64,000 nucleotides of DNA from Mycolicibacter algericus DSM 45454 (GCF_002086455.1 NZ_MVHC01000003.1:62001-126000), one strand, 5' to 3'. Positions 22,851-32,371 are shown, counted from the stretch's first letter. Made by a program: numbers and translations. Notes: generated by a model from the sequence alone, not told the origin.

Positions 22851-23527
22851 AGCGTTCTTCTGCCGGCCGGCACCCCATGCACGACCGCCCGGACCTGATC
22901 ATCCATCCCGCTGACCGACGCGAACAGCATCTCGTCGCCGGCCCGCAGCGCTTCGGCGGCCCGCGGCAGGATGACCGAGTCGCCGCGCAGCACCGCGAGC
23001 AAGGCCGCGCCCTCGGGCAGCGCGATATCGCAGATTTGTCGGCCGATCAGCGGATTGTCTTCGGGCAGTGTCAATTTGGTCAGGCTGGCCTGACCGCGCC
23101 GCAAGCCCATCAACGGCACCAGGTGGCCGACATCGATGGCGCCTTCCACCGCGGCGACCATCGCGCGGGGTGTGGAGACCGCCACGTCGATGCCCCACTC
23201 CTCGGTGAACAACCGCTCGTTGCGCGCGTTGTTGACCCGGGCCACCACCCGGGCCACCCCGAACTCGGCCTTGGCCAGCAGCGCGGTGGCCAGGTTCGCC
23301 TTGTCGTCGCCGGTGGCGGCGATCACCACATCACAGATCTCGATGCCACATTCCTGCAGCGCCGACAACTCGCAGGCGTCGGCCAGCAGCCACTCGGCTC
23401 CGGGGACGGAATGGGGTTCGTAGTGCGCCGGGTTGCGCTCGATGAGCAGCACCCGGTGGCCGTCGCCGATCAGTTCCCGCGCCACCGACCGCCCGACAGC
23501 GCCGGCACCGGCGATCCCGACCCGCAT
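22847..23527 (-). CDS. TrkA-type potassium uptake regulatory subunit (CeoC-like)
   Basis: A 226-residue RCK protein: N-terminal Rossmann fold with GAGAVGRSVA and the acidic ribose-binding segment LLIERN, then a TrkA_C domain from about residue 140. It is similar to CeoC (Rv2692), which pairs with CeoB in H37Rv; no CeoB partner or Trk membrane subunit is adjacent here. Such subunits bind NAD(H) or nucleotides and gate K+ transporters. GAGGTGAG lies before ATG 23527. It is divergent from a K+/H+ antiporter that carries its own RCK_C domain, so the locus looks devoted to potassium balance. Confidence 0.88.
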   Translation of the reverse strand: MRVGIAGAGAVGRSVARELIGDGHRVLLIERNPAHYEPHSVPGAEWLLADACELSALQECGIEICDVVIAATGDDKANLATALLAKAEFGVARVVARVNNARNERLFTEEWGIDVAVSTPRAMVAAVEGAIDVGHLVPLMGLRRGQASLTKLTLPEDNPLIGRQICDIALPEGAALLAVLRGDSVILPRAAEALRAGDEMLFASVSGMDDQVRAVVHGVPAGRRTL

Positions 23528-23683
23528 GATCGCTCACCTCATCCCGCATCGCTCCCGGCTGTTCCGGGTGTACCACAGTCGTGACGGCAGTACTGATTTA
23601 CTGACAGATAACACGAACCCGCTGTCCTTGAGCGAATCACACGAGCGGGTTCGGCCACCACCGCCGGTTCGAATGGGAATCAG

Positions 23684-25180
23684 ATGACCCTGGAGCAGCT
23701 CTACCTGGCCCTGCTGATCGGGGGCCTGGTTCTGCTCGCCAGCATCATCGCGACCCGGGCCGCGGACCGGGTGGGCCTGCCCAGCCTGCTGCTGTTCCTG
23801 TTCGTCGGGGTGGCGATCGGCAACGACGGGCTGGGACTGGACTTCTCCGACGTACAACTGGCCAGCGACCTGGGCACCACCGCGCTGGCGGTGATCCTGG
23901 TCGAAGGTGGTTTGACGACCAAGTTCGCCAACATCCGCAAGCTGCTCGCGCCGGCGGCGGTGCTGGCCACCGTGGGTGTGGTGGTCAGCATGGCGGTGAT
24001 CGCGGTGGCCGCGCACCTGCTGCTGGGCATCAGCTGGCAGCTGGCCTTACTGCTGGGCGCGATCGTCTCACCCACCGACGCGGCCGCAGTTTTCTCCATC
24101 CTGCGCGTGTTGCCGCTGCCGCGGCGGGTGGCCGGTCTGCTGGAGGCCGAGTCCGGCTTCAACGACGCACCCGCGGCGATCGTGGTGCTGATGCTGAGCA
24201 CCACACCGCTGACGATCGCCCCGGTGCACGCCATCGTCGATGTCGTCTTCGAGTTGGCGGTGGGGTCGGCGATCGGCTTGGTTGCCGGGCTGCTCGGGGC
24301 GATGACGCTGCGTCGTGCCGCCCTTCCGGCATCCGGCCTGTACCCGTTGGCGACGTTCGGGCTGGGCATGGTGGCGTTCGCGGCGGCCGCTTGGGTGCAC
24401 GGCAGCGGGTTCATCGCCGCCTACCTGGCCGGGGTGGTGCTGGCGAACTCCGGCCTGCCGCACCGCGCGGCCATCCGCTCGTTCGCCGAGGGGCTGGGCT
24501 GGCTGGCGCAGATCGGTCTGTTCGTGTTGCTCGGCCTGTTGGTGAGCCCCAGCCAGCTGCCCGGGGAACTGGTCCCGGCGCTGCTGATCGGCGCGGTGCT
24601 GCTGTTGCTGAGCCGGCCGCTGTCGGTGGTGGCATCGCTGATCTGGTTCAAGGTGCCGTGGCGCGAACAGATCTTCCTGTCCTGGGCGGGCCTGCGCGGC
24701 GCGGTTCCGATCGTGCTCGCGACGTTCCCGATCGTCGAGGGCGTGCCGGACAGCTACCGACTGCTCAACATCGTGTTCATCCTGGTGGTGGTGTACACCG
24801 TGGTCCAGGGACCGAGTCTGGGACTGTTCGCGCATTGGCTGGGGCTGATCTCGCGGGACGCCACCCGCGAGATCCAGGTGGAGGCGGCACCACTGGACGT
24901 CCTGGAGGCCGAGCTGTTGACGATGACGGTGCAGCCGGAATCGAGGCTGCACAACGTCTCGGTGCTCGAGTTGCGGCTGCCCGACCCGAGCGTCATCACG
25001 CTGATCATCCGCAAGGGCGAAACCTTCGTCCCGCAGCCCGACACCCGGATCACCGTCGGAGACGAACTGCTCATCGTCACCACCACCAAGACCCGCTTGT
25101 CGGCCGAACGCCGGCTGCGCGCGGTCAGCCGGCGCGGCAAACTTGCGCACTGGTTCGACGAGTACGGCGACTCGGAGTAG
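23684..25180 (+). CDS. Potassium/proton antiporter, CPA1 family with C-terminal RCK_C domain (NhaP2/CvrA-like)
   Basis: A 498-residue membrane protein with about 12 hydrophobic helices in the first 390 residues. The CPA ion-binding region contains GAIVSPTDAAAVF and ESGFNDAPAA (the ND pair), and the late motif SWAGLRGAVPIVLA is typical of the family. From about residue 400 a soluble TrkA_C-like domain follows (VLELRLPDPSVITLIIRKGE, with ITVGDELLIV). The domain layout is that of NhaP2-type K+/H+ antiporters, exporting K+ in exchange for protons. GGGAATCAG precedes ATG 23684. It is divergent from trkA. Confidence 0.92.
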   Translation: MTLEQLYLALLIGGLVLLASIIATRAADRVGLPSLLLFLFVGVAIGNDGLGLDFSDVQLASDLGTTALAVILVEGGLTTKFANIRKLLAPAAVLATVGVVVSMAVIAVAAHLLLGISWQLALLLGAIVSPTDAAAVFSILRVLPLPRRVAGLLEAESGFNDAPAAIVVLMLSTTPLTIAPVHAIVDVVFELAVGSAIGLVAGLLGAMTLRRAALPASGLYPLATFGLGMVAFAAAAWVHGSGFIAAYLAGVVLANSGLPHRAAIRSFAEGLGWLAQIGLFVLLGLLVSPSQLPGELVPALLIGAVLLLLSRPLSVVASLIWFKVPWREQIFLSWAGLRGAVPIVLATFPIVEGVPDSYRLLNIVFILVVVYTVVQGPSLGLFAHWLGLISRDATREIQVEAAPLDVLEAELLTMTVQPESRLHNVSVLELRLPDPSVITLIIRKGETFVPQPDTRITVGDELLIVTTTKTRLSAERRLRAVSRRGKLAHWFDEYGDSE

Positions 25181-25234
25181 CCCGCTCCCGTTGGCTCTGC
25201 ATCCAGGGCGCAGAAGTGCGAGTGCCCGGCACCC

Positions 25235-26350
25235 TCAACGCAGAGTGATCAGCGGGATCGCGGTCTCCACCGGGGTCAGACCGCCGTGGAAGCCCACCAG
25301 TTGCGCCGTCTGCGGTGGCTCGTGCTCGGTCGCCAGGATCGCGGTGTCGCCGGTGCAGGTGACGACGACGTCGCCGATGCGCGCCAGATGTTCTTCGCGC
25401 ACCGGTCCGAACAGGCCGGCGGCCACGGCCTGCTCGCGGGTTTGAACCACGGCCCGCCCGGCCAGCAGTTCAGTCCAGGCCGCCAGCACGTCCGCGGTCG
25501 CGCCGGCCTCGGTATGCAGGTAGCGCACCCGCGGCTCGCCGGCGACCACCCGAATACCCGCGCGCAGCCGCGGATCGGCATCCAGGTCGATCCGGGCGGG
25601 GTGGGGCACGTTGAGCCCGCCGTGATCGGCGGTGACCACCAGCGCGGCATCACCCGGTAGCTGCTCGACCAGATGCCGCAGCAGAGCGTCGACCTTGGCG
25701 GCCGCGGTTTGCCAGTGCGGCGAGCCGATGCCCGAGACGTGCGCGGCATGATCGAGCGCCGCGGTGTAGCCGTAGACCAGGCCGGGCGCCGCCACCAGTT
25801 CCGCGGCGACCCGGGCGGCGTAGTGCTCGCCTTTGGCGGTCGGGCGAAACTCCGCGCCCCGGTAGGCGGCCTCGGTGAGCCCGCTGCCGATGAACATCTC
25901 CGGCAGCACCGCCCGGGCGGCGATGCCGGCGTCGCGGAGTCGCTCGAACCAGGTCGGCACCGGCTGCCAGGTCGCCGGCGGGGGGTCGTCTCGCCAGAAG
26001 ATGTGGGTGAGCACCCGGTCGGTGCCGGGGACGTTGAGCGTGAAGCCCAGCACCCCGTGTTCTCCCGGCGGCGCACCGGTTCCCAACGACACCAGGCTGG
26101 TCGGCGTGGTGGAGGGGAACGTGCAGGCCAGCTCGGTCAGCTGCCCGGTGGTGCCGGCCAGTACCGAGGCCAGCAACGGGGCGTCTTGCGCCAGCTGCGG
26201 CAACAGGTGGTAGCCCAGCCCGTCGACCAACACCACCGCCACGCGCCGCACCTCGCCGATTTGTTCGCGCAGGCCGAGCTGATCGGTTGCGCCCGGCGCC
26301 CCGAGCGCGGCCGCCACCGACGGCAGGATGTCGCAGATCGAACCGGGCAC
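25235..26350 (-). CDS. Nucleotide pyrophosphatase/phosphodiesterase, alkaline phosphatase fold
   Basis: A 371-residue enzyme of the type I phosphodiesterase/nucleotide pyrophosphatase family. Metal ligands and the nucleophile can be followed along the chain: VLVDGLG (Asp), CTFPSTTPTSL (Thr nucleophile), AALDHAAH (Asp, His), VTADHGG (Asp, His) and GFHGGLTP (His). No signal peptide is evident, so it may act in the cytoplasm. It converges on the K+/H+ antiporter and is followed upstream by a secreted glycine-rich protein gene 42 bases away in the same direction. The substrate is unknown. Confidence 0.9.
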   Translation of the reverse strand: MPGSICDILPSVAAALGAPGATDQLGLREQIGEVRRVAVVLVDGLGYHLLPQLAQDAPLLASVLAGTTGQLTELACTFPSTTPTSLVSLGTGAPPGEHGVLGFTLNVPGTDRVLTHIFWRDDPPPATWQPVPTWFERLRDAGIAARAVLPEMFIGSGLTEAAYRGAEFRPTAKGEHYAARVAAELVAAPGLVYGYTAALDHAAHVSGIGSPHWQTAAAKVDALLRHLVEQLPGDAALVVTADHGGLNVPHPARIDLDADPRLRAGIRVVAGEPRVRYLHTEAGATADVLAAWTELLAGRAVVQTREQAVAAGLFGPVREEHLARIGDVVVTCTGDTAILATEHEPPQTAQLVGFHGGLTPVETAIPLITLR

Positions 26351-26392
26351 GCGGCCAGCCTGCCAGTTGCCCGGCTGCCGCCGGCGCCCGGC

Positions 26393-26938
26393 TTACGGCT
26401 GTGGGGCCGGCGTCACCGGCGCGCCGCCGGTGCCGTTGCTGCCGCTGGTGTTGGCCTTGGTCTTCGCGGCGCCCGGGCTGGAACCGCCAGGTCCGCCGCC
26501 GCTGCCGCCGCCGGGGCCGCCACCGCTGCCGCCGGAGCCGCTGCCGGGCATGCCGAACTTCGGCAGGCTCGGCAGGTTGTTGGAACCGCCGCTCTCGCTG
26601 CTGTGTTCGCCACCCGCGGTCGAGTCGGACGGGTCGTCGTTCGGCGCTTCGGGGGCCGGCTCGGCGGGCTCCTCGGGAGTGCCGTCGGCGGAGCTCGGCG
26701 AGTCGTGGAACAACTGGTCGAGCTGGCTCAGCGGGTCCTGCAGGACACCGAGGTCGCCGATATCGGCCGAATCTGCCGGCAGAGCGCCCGGGTCCACGTC
26801 GACACCGGCGCCGAGCAGGGTGTCGAGCAGGTCGTCGAAGTCGGCATGCGCGGCCGGCGCGGCCAGCAGGCAGCAACTCAACGCCAACACCGCCGCGACT
26901 ACCCCTCGACCCGAACCGCCACCCCGGCGACCGCTCAT
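26393..26938 (-). CDS. Secreted Gly/Ser/Pro-rich protein with a DFDDL N-terminal module
   Basis: A 181-residue exported protein. The signal peptide ends at AAHA/DFDD (about residue 32). The mature N-terminus DFDDLLDTLLGAGVDVDPG resembles those of the two PecA-like proteases at 51571-54162. An acidic Pro/Glu-rich middle and a C-terminal tail of GSGGGPGGG repeats follow, ending QP. No catalytic domain is present. It is probably an extracellular or cell-wall-associated low-complexity protein. Function unknown. The ATG at 26938 is preceded by GGAAGGG. Confidence 0.75.
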   Translation of the reverse strand: MSGRRGGGSGRGVVAAVLALSCCLLAAPAAHADFDDLLDTLLGAGVDVDPGALPADSADIGDLGVLQDPLSQLDQLFHDSPSSADGTPEEPAEPAPEAPNDDPSDSTAGGEHSSESGGSNNLPSLPKFGMPGSGSGGSGGGPGGGSGGGPGGSSPGAAKTKANTSGSNGTGGAPVTPAPQP

Positions 26939-27338
26939 CTGCGAAGCCCTTCCTCAGCTGCCGGGCAATGGTCAGCGCGGCGAGGATGAACCTAGCGCTT
27001 CAAAGTCCAAATGCGCGAGCCGAAAAGTCCGCGGAATAACAATGTTCAATGGCCGTTCACCTACCGTCACCCGGCACGCCACCGCCCGCACATCGACCCG
27101 CGTTTTCCCAGGTGATAAGGGCAATGGAGACGGTCGTCACAATGGTTCACAGTTAAAATCAACGGGAATAATTCCGTTACCCACATAAAAGCGCTCACCG
27201 TTCTCACCTTTTACTGAAGTGCCGGCGCCGGCCGACATAAAAAATCAGCCCGAGCGTTAATTGCCGCGACCGTGCGCCAGGACGTCGGCCCGGCCGAATC
27301 GTGCCCCGGCGCACGTCTGCGCAGCTAGCGTTCACCCG
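26939..27338. other. Divergent intergenic region, AT-rich
   Basis: About 400 bases with no credible gene separate the secreted protein from fadD. The middle (about 27040-27260) is clearly more AT-rich than the rest of the window. It holds an inverted repeat GGAAT-A-ATTCC at 27165-27175. The right end carries the fadD -10 hexamer. It may contain promoters for both genes; nothing else was recognised. Confidence 0.5.
27326..27331 (+). promoter_or_regulatory. -10 element of leaderless fadD
   Basis: TAGCGT, 7 bases before GTG 27339; this supports that start over upstream in-frame codons. Confidence 0.5.
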
Positions 27339-28877
27339 GTGACCACAGCTGCGATCGACCTCGGCTCCTGGATCGCTAGGCGGGCGGCGGCAACGCCGCG
27401 GCTGCCGGCGATCACTTTCGGCGAAAACACTTGGACCTATGGGGACTTCGCGGACCGTATCGACCGTCTGGCAGCCGAACTGGTGGCCGGCGGCATGCGC
27501 CGCGGCGATCGGGTCGGTTATGTGGGCCTCAACCACCCCGACTTTCTGGTCACGCTGTTCGCCGCCGCCCGGATCGGCGCCGCATTCGTACCGCTGAACT
27601 GGCGGCTCACCGCCGACGAACTCCGCTACATCCTGGGCGACGCGGGAGTGCACACGCTGCTGGCCGACGCCGAGCGCGCCACGGTGATCGACCCGATACG
27701 CGCCGAGTCGGGTCTGCGACGCGCGATCGCGCTGACCGCGGTGCCGGGCTGGGAGGTTGCCGACGCACTGCTCGCCGGCCGTGCACCGCTGGCCGACCCG
27801 GTGTTCCCCGAGCCCGACGACATCGCGGTGATCATGTACACCTCGGGCACCACCGGGCGGCCCAAGGGCGCCATGCTCACCCACGCAAACCTGTTCTGGA
27901 ACAACATCAATGCGCTGTTGTCGTTCGACACCAGCCAACAAGATGTGTCGCTGGTCTGCGCACCGTTGTTTCACATCGGCGGACTCAACGTCACCACCCT
28001 GTTGACCCTGCAAAAGGGAGGCCGGATCGTGCTGATGCCGGCCTTCGATCCGGCCGAAGCGCTGAAGCTCATCGCCGAGCACCGGGTCACCACCATGTTC
28101 GGGGTACCGGCGATGTTCCTGTTCATGGCCCAGCTACCGCAGTTCGCCGCGGCCGACCTGTCCAGCGTGCGGTACTTCGTCTGCGGCGGCGCCCCGGTGC
28201 CCGAGGCGCTGATTCACCGCTACGGCGAGCGGGACATCCCGTTCGCGCAGGGCTACGGACTGACCGAGACGGCGCCGCTGGCGCTGGTGCTGCGCACCGA
28301 CGAGGTCGGCGTGAAGATCGGCGCCGCGGGCAATCAGGTGTTGCCATTGTCGGATGTGCGCCTGGTCGACGCCAACAACGTCCCGGTGCCGGCCGGCACC
28401 CGCGGCGAGATCTGCGTGCGCGGCCCGCAGGTGATGGCCGGCTACTGGCGCAATCCCGAAGCCACCGCCGCGGTGATCGACGCGCAGGGGTGGTTTCACA
28501 CCGGCGACATCGGCCAGGCCGATGACGAGGGCTACATCTGGGTGATCGACCGGGTGAAGGACATGGTGATCTCCGGCGGCGAGAACGTCTACCCGGCCGA
28601 GGTCGAAGATGTGCTCTACGGGCATCCGGCCGTGGCCGAGGTCGCCGTGCTGGGCACTCCGCACGAGAAGTGGGGCGAGGCGGTGACCGCCGTGGTGGCG
28701 CTACGCCCGGGTGCGACGTTGGCGCTGGATGAGCTGCGCGCATTCGCCCGCGACAAGCTGGCGGCGTTCAAACTGCCCATTCGGCTGGAGTTCGTCGACG
28801 CCCTACCCCGCACCCAGTCCGGCAAGGTTGTGAAATACCAGCTGCGCGCGGTGATCTCGGATCAGCAGAACGACTGA
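27339..28877 (+). CDS. Acyl-CoA synthetase (FadD family)
   Basis: A 512-residue AMP-forming acyl-CoA ligase. The P-loop YTSGTTGRPKGAML, the YGLTETAP adenylate motif, the GWFHTGDIG motif and the conserved late region DRVKDMVISGGENVYPAEVE are all intact, and the C-terminal catalytic Lys is in RTQSGKVVKYQLR. It activates a carboxylic acid, probably a fatty or aromatic acid, for CoA thioester formation; which FadD it equals is not clear, so no symbol is given. GTG 27339 is supported by a leaderless -10 hexamer. It converges on the PGRS gene with 6 bases between stops. Confidence 0.9.
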   Translation: MTTAAIDLGSWIARRAAATPRLPAITFGENTWTYGDFADRIDRLAAELVAGGMRRGDRVGYVGLNHPDFLVTLFAAARIGAAFVPLNWRLTADELRYILGDAGVHTLLADAERATVIDPIRAESGLRRAIALTAVPGWEVADALLAGRAPLADPVFPEPDDIAVIMYTSGTTGRPKGAMLTHANLFWNNINALLSFDTSQQDVSLVCAPLFHIGGLNVTTLLTLQKGGRIVLMPAFDPAEALKLIAEHRVTTMFGVPAMFLFMAQLPQFAAADLSSVRYFVCGGAPVPEALIHRYGERDIPFAQGYGLTETAPLALVLRTDEVGVKIGAAGNQVLPLSDVRLVDANNVPVPAGTRGEICVRGPQVMAGYWRNPEATAAVIDAQGWFHTGDIGQADDEGYIWVIDRVKDMVISGGENVYPAEVEDVLYGHPAVAEVAVLGTPHEKWGEAVTAVVALRPGATLALDELRAFARDKLAAFKLPIRLEFVDALPRTQSGKVVKYQLRAVISDQQND

Positions 28878-28883
28878 GAGCCG

Positions 28884-30335
28884 TCAGTCCTGGTTGTTCG
28901 GCGGCGGGCCGTCCGGACCCGGCTCTCCGGGCTGACCGGGCGAACCGGGCGTCCCGGTGCTGCCGCCGTTGGCGCTGGTCGCCCCGGGCTCACCGGGGTC
29001 GCCACCGGGTCCGCCCTGCCCGCCGATGCCGCCGGCCCCACCGGTGCCGCCGTCGCCGCCGTCGCCGCCGGTCGGGTGACCGTCGGTGCCCGTGGTCCGG
29101 GCGCCGCCCCCGTCACCACCGTCTCCGCCGGCCCCGCCATTGTTGCCGGTACCGCCCTCACCGCCGGTTCCCCCGGTGCCACCGGTGCCACCGGTCGCGG
29201 TCCCGCCCTCACCGTGCGACAGCGCGTAGCCACCGACTCCACCGGCACCGCCGTCACCACCGACCGGCCCGACCGCCCCGGCCGGCGTGCCGGTACCGTC
29301 GCCGCCGTCGCCGGCGTCACCGCCGACGGTGTTACCGCCGGAGCCGTTGGCCGTGGCGTCCCCGCCGGCCCCACCGACGCCGCCGTCGCCCATGGTCTGG
29401 CCGCCGATCCCGCCGTCTCCGCCGTCACCGCCATCGCCGCCGACCGCGGTGCCGTCCGAACCGTTGGAGGTGGCCTCGCCGCCGGCACCGCCGACGCCGC
29501 CGTTACCGCCGATGTCCGAGCCCCTGCCCCCCACGCCACCGGAGCCGCCGTTACCTGCGGTGACGTCACCTCCGGTGCCGTTCGCGACCCCCACGCCGCC
29601 GGCGCCGCCGGTGCCACCGACGCCGCCCTCGCCGAACATGGTGCCCAAGCCGACACCACCGGCGCCGCCATCACCACCGAGATCGCCGTCCAGGCCGGTA
29701 CCTCCGGTGCCACCGGCTCCGCCGGTGCCCATCAGCGTGCCGCCTGCACCACCGTCACCACCGATGCCGCCGTCGGCTCCGGCCCCGCCCGTGCCACCGT
29801 TGCCGCTGAGGCCCGCGTCGCCGCCGTCGCCACCGATGCCCTCGGCGGAGGTACCGCCGGCGCCGCCGTCACCGAACCACAGACCGCCGTCGCCGCCTTG
29901 AGCCTCAGCCAGCGAGCCGCCGTCTATTCCGTCGGTACCGTTACCGATCAGGTACTGGCCAGAAAGCGTGTTGATCGCGGTGTCGACGAACTGGCCGAAG
30001 TCACTGTTGATCCAACCCTGCTGGAAGGTATGGATCATGTCGTAGGTGCTCTCATCGATCGAGAAGTTGCCGAATAGGCCGCCGAGGTCGAAGGCACCGC
30101 TGTCCGCCGAGCCCGACACCGCGTCGGCGTCGATCAGCGCATCCCAGTCGTAGGTGGTGACGGCGGTATCGGTGGCCGGCGCCGCCCAGTCCGCCGGATT
30201 GAACAGGTCGAAGATCCAGTCCAGTTCGTCAGCCTGCGCAGCGGGGGCACCGCCCAACGGAGTGGCTGTGAACGCCATGAACGCTGCTGCTGCCGCTCCC
30301 GTGCCCAGCGTGCGGGCGAGCCGTTGACCGGTCAT
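28884..30335 (-). CDS. Sec-exported PGRS-like glycine-rich protein without a PE domain
   Basis: A 483-residue protein with a signal peptide (about residues 1-36, ending AAQA/DELD), a unique N-terminal region of about 110 residues containing [15 protein letters not shown] and [16 protein letters not shown], and then more than 300 residues of GGxGGx repeats like the PGRS part of PE_PGRS proteins. No PE domain is present, so export should be by Sec rather than ESX-5. I chose ATG 30335 because it starts the signal peptide and follows AAAGTGG; an upstream in-frame extension has no export features. Probably a surface protein. Confidence 0.85.
   Translation of the reverse strand: MTGQRLARTLGTGAAAAAFMAFTATPLGGAPAAQADELDWIFDLFNPADWAAPATDTAVTTYDWDALIDADAVSGSADSGAFDLGGLFGNFSIDESTYDMIHTFQQGWINSDFGQFVDTAINTLSGQYLIGNGTDGIDGGSLAEAQGGDGGLWFGDGGAGGTSAEGIGGDGGDAGLSGNGGTGGAGADGGIGGDGGAGGTLMGTGGAGGTGGTGLDGDLGGDGGAGGVGLGTMFGEGGVGGTGGAGGVGVANGTGGDVTAGNGGSGGVGGRGSDIGGNGGVGGAGGEATSNGSDGTAVGGDGGDGGDGGIGGQTMGDGGVGGAGGDATANGSGGNTVGGDAGDGGDGTGTPAGAVGPVGGDGGAGGVGGYALSHGEGGTATGGTGGTGGTGGEGGTGNNGGAGGDGGDGGGARTTGTDGHPTGGDGGDGGTGGAGGIGGQGGPGGDPGEPGATSANGGSTGTPGSPGQPGEPGPDGPPPNNQD
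28899..29905 (-). repeat. PGRS-type GGxGG-coding repeat array
   Basis: About 1 kb of imperfect short repeats encoding Gly-Gly-X triplets (for example [18 protein letters not shown]). The repeats are degenerate 9-base-type units and are prone to indels and assembly error. They explain long open frames on the opposite strand (proline/alanine-rich mirror frames). Confidence 0.85.
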
Positions 30336-30675
30336 GTGTGCCACTTTCTTTGCGTGCGAATCGAAAACCACATGCGTGAACGACGACCTGCGACACTGCA
30401 GGTCTTTTGGTGAATCACGGGACTGCCATACCCCCTGCCCGGAATTCAGCCAGCCTATACCCATGCACTGATCGGGCGAAACCCCATAGTCCAAGAGCTA
30501 CAACGGAATTCAATCTACAAATTCGGACTTCAGCCGAAGACCAATGCAGCAGTTCACAGTTCATGCCACAGTTCGAGCGGGCGGTGACAGACCGTCGGCA
30601 CGTATCGATGGAAGGTTCGCCGCAAAACACGCCCCGAGAGTCGGCCAGCAAATACCACATGGAAGAGTTGGAGAA
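30336..30675. other. Divergent intergenic region before the PEP-mutase-family gene
   Basis: About 340 bases without a credible gene. The sequence is less GC-rich than its surroundings, and contains the ribosome sites of the flanking genes at each end and a short inverted repeat TTCGG/CCGAA near 30525-30540. It probably carries promoters for both divergent genes. Confidence 0.5.
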
Positions 30676-31437
30676 ATGACGAGTCACGAGGTTCTTGGGC
30701 AGCGGGCGGCGGCGTTCCTGGCGATGCACCAGCCGGGCAATCCGGTCGTCCTGCCCACCGTGTGGGATGTGTGGTCGGCCAAGCTGGCCGTGGACGCCGG
30801 GTTCAGCGCCTTGACGGTCGGCAGCAAGCCGGTGGCCGAGTCGATGGGCCGCAGCGACGGCGAGGGCATGTCCTTCGCCGAGGTGCTGGGCAGGGTCCGC
30901 CAGATCACCGAGGCCGTCGACGTGCCGGTGTCGCTCGACATCGAATCCGGCTACGGCGAGTCCCCCCAGCGGCTGGTCGAAGGGCTGTTGGACGCCGGTG
31001 TGGTCGGGGCCAATATCGAGGACTCGGTGCACAGCCAGGACAAGCGGCTGCGTTCGGCGTCCGAGCACGCCGAGTACGTCGCCGCACTGCGCCAAGCAGC
31101 CGATGCCGTGGGCACCCACATCGTGATCAACGCCCGCACCGACCTGTTCCTGCGCAAAGACGGCGACGACGCCGATCGCATCGACCGTGCCATCGCCCGG
31201 CTCACCGACTGCGCCGAGGCAGGTGCCGACGTGCTCTACCCGGTGGGCCGCCACGACGCGGACACCCTGCGCGCCCTGGCCGCCGGACTGCCCAAGCCGG
31301 TCAACGCGCTCGCCGCACCAGACCAGGACGACCCGGCCTCGTTCGGCCCGCTCGGCATCGGGCGAATCAGCTTCGGCCCGCTGTTGCAGGTCAGCCTGGG
31401 TAAGCACGCCGGCGAGATCCTCGGCCGCTGGGCCTGA
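30676..31437 (+). CDS. Isocitrate lyase/PEP mutase superfamily enzyme
   Basis: A 253-residue TIM barrel of the ICL/PEP-mutase superfamily, close in style to Rv1998c. Visible elements are the N-terminal VLPTVWDVWSAKLAVDAGF, the metal-binding acidic run SLDIESGYGESP, ANIEDSV and VINARTDLFLR. The Cys-containing KKCGH loop of isocitrate lyases is missing, so it is more likely a carbon-carbon or carbon-phosphorus lyase/mutase acting on a small oxo-acid. GGAAGAGTTGGAG lies just before ATG 30676. The SDR gene follows 71 bases on. Confidence 0.87.
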   Translation: MTSHEVLGQRAAAFLAMHQPGNPVVLPTVWDVWSAKLAVDAGFSALTVGSKPVAESMGRSDGEGMSFAEVLGRVRQITEAVDVPVSLDIESGYGESPQRLVEGLLDAGVVGANIEDSVHSQDKRLRSASEHAEYVAALRQAADAVGTHIVINARTDLFLRKDGDDADRIDRAIARLTDCAEAGADVLYPVGRHDADTLRALAAGLPKPVNALAAPDQDDPASFGPLGIGRISFGPLLQVSLGKHAGEILGRWA

Positions 31438-31495
31438 GGCCCGCCGGTCCGCGGTCCACATCGGGAGATCCGCGACGGAAGAATTTGACACCTGT

Positions 31496-31501
31496 TAAGT
31501 T
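31496..31501 (+). promoter_or_regulatory. -10 element of the leaderless SDR gene
   Basis: TAAGTT, 7 bases before GTG 31509. Confidence 0.45.
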
Positions 31502-31508
31502 CCTCGGT

Positions 31509-32363
31509 GTGGACAACATCCGCGGTAAGACCATCGCCATCACCGGCGCCGCCCGTGGCATCGGGCTGGCGACCGCCACCGCCCTGCTGCGCCGCGGCGC
31601 CCGCGTCGTCATCGGCGACCGCGACACCCATGCGCTCAACGAGGCGGTAAAGCAACTCGGCGCCGGCAGTCCGGTCACCGGTCACCCCCTCGACGTCACC
31701 GACCGCGAGTCGTTCTCGATGTTCCTGGACAAGGCCCGCGCCGACGGTGACGGCCGCATCGACGTATTGATCAACAATGCCGGCGTGATGCCGGTCGGCC
31801 CCTTCCTCGAGCAGACGCCGGAGACCTTCCGGTCGGCCACCGAGGTCAACTTCTACGGCGTGCTCAACGGCTGCCAGCTGGTGCTTCCGGAGATGGTCAA
31901 ACGCCGAAGCGGCCACATCATCAACATCGCCTCGATGGCCGGGATCGTGGCGGTGCCCGGCCAAGTGCTCTACGCCGGAACGAAATTTGCGGTGGTGGGC
32001 CTGACCACCGCGATGGCCGACGAGTTCGCCCCGCAGCGCGTCGCGGTGAGCGCGGTGCTGCCGACGTTCACCAACACCGAATTGATCTCGGGCACCACTC
32101 CGTCGGCCGCGCAGAAGCCGGTCGAGCCCCAAGACGTCGCGGCAGCGGTGGTCAAGGTACTCGACAAGCCGAAGACACTGGTGTCGGTGCCAAGCTTCGG
32201 GCGCCGCACCGCGATCCTGGCGACCCTGCTGCCGGATCGCGGTCGCCGCTGGCTGAACAAGAAAACCGGCAACAACACGGTGTTCCTGCAGTTGGACACC
32301 GAGGCCCGGCGAGCCTACGAGGACCGTGCCCAACACGCCACCGGCGTGATCGAAAACGACTGA
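31509..32363 (+). CDS. Short-chain dehydrogenase/reductase
   Basis: A 284-residue SDR oxidoreductase. The cofactor motif is TGAARGIG, then LINNAG, then the catalytic Ser (IINIASMAG) and the YAGTK motif (Tyr and Lys). The C-terminal tail of about 70 residues beyond the core (RRTAILATLLPDRGRRW) is typical of a mycobacterial SDR subgroup and may contact membrane or partner proteins. GTG 31509 is favoured by a leaderless -10 hexamer; a TTG at 31485 is in frame but lacks a ribosome site. It converges on metZ. Substrate unknown. Confidence 0.88.
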   Translation: MDNIRGKTIAITGAARGIGLATATALLRRGARVVIGDRDTHALNEAVKQLGAGSPVTGHPLDVTDRESFSMFLDKARADGDGRIDVLINNAGVMPVGPFLEQTPETFRSATEVNFYGVLNGCQLVLPEMVKRRSGHIINIASMAGIVAVPGQVLYAGTKFAVVGLTTAMADEFAPQRVAVSAVLPTFTNTELISGTTPSAAQKPVEPQDVAAAVVKVLDKPKTLVSVPSFGRRTAILATLLPDRGRRWLNKKTGNNTVFLQLDTEARRAYEDRAQHATGVIEND

Positions 32364-32371
32364 CCGGAAAC

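Noticed and set aside
28899..29905. Repeat-rich segment as a CRISPR array
   Set aside because: Repeats are short, degenerate, in frame with a Gly-rich protein, and there are no spacers.
29076..30077. Plus-strand frames opposite the PGRS array
   Set aside because: The GGX repeat yields Pro/Ala/Thr-rich open frames on the other strand as a by-product.
31485..31490. TTGACA as a -35 element for the SDR gene
   Set aside because: The only good -10 (TAAGTT, 31496) is 5 bases away, too close for a promoter pair; the -10 alone fits a leaderless start.
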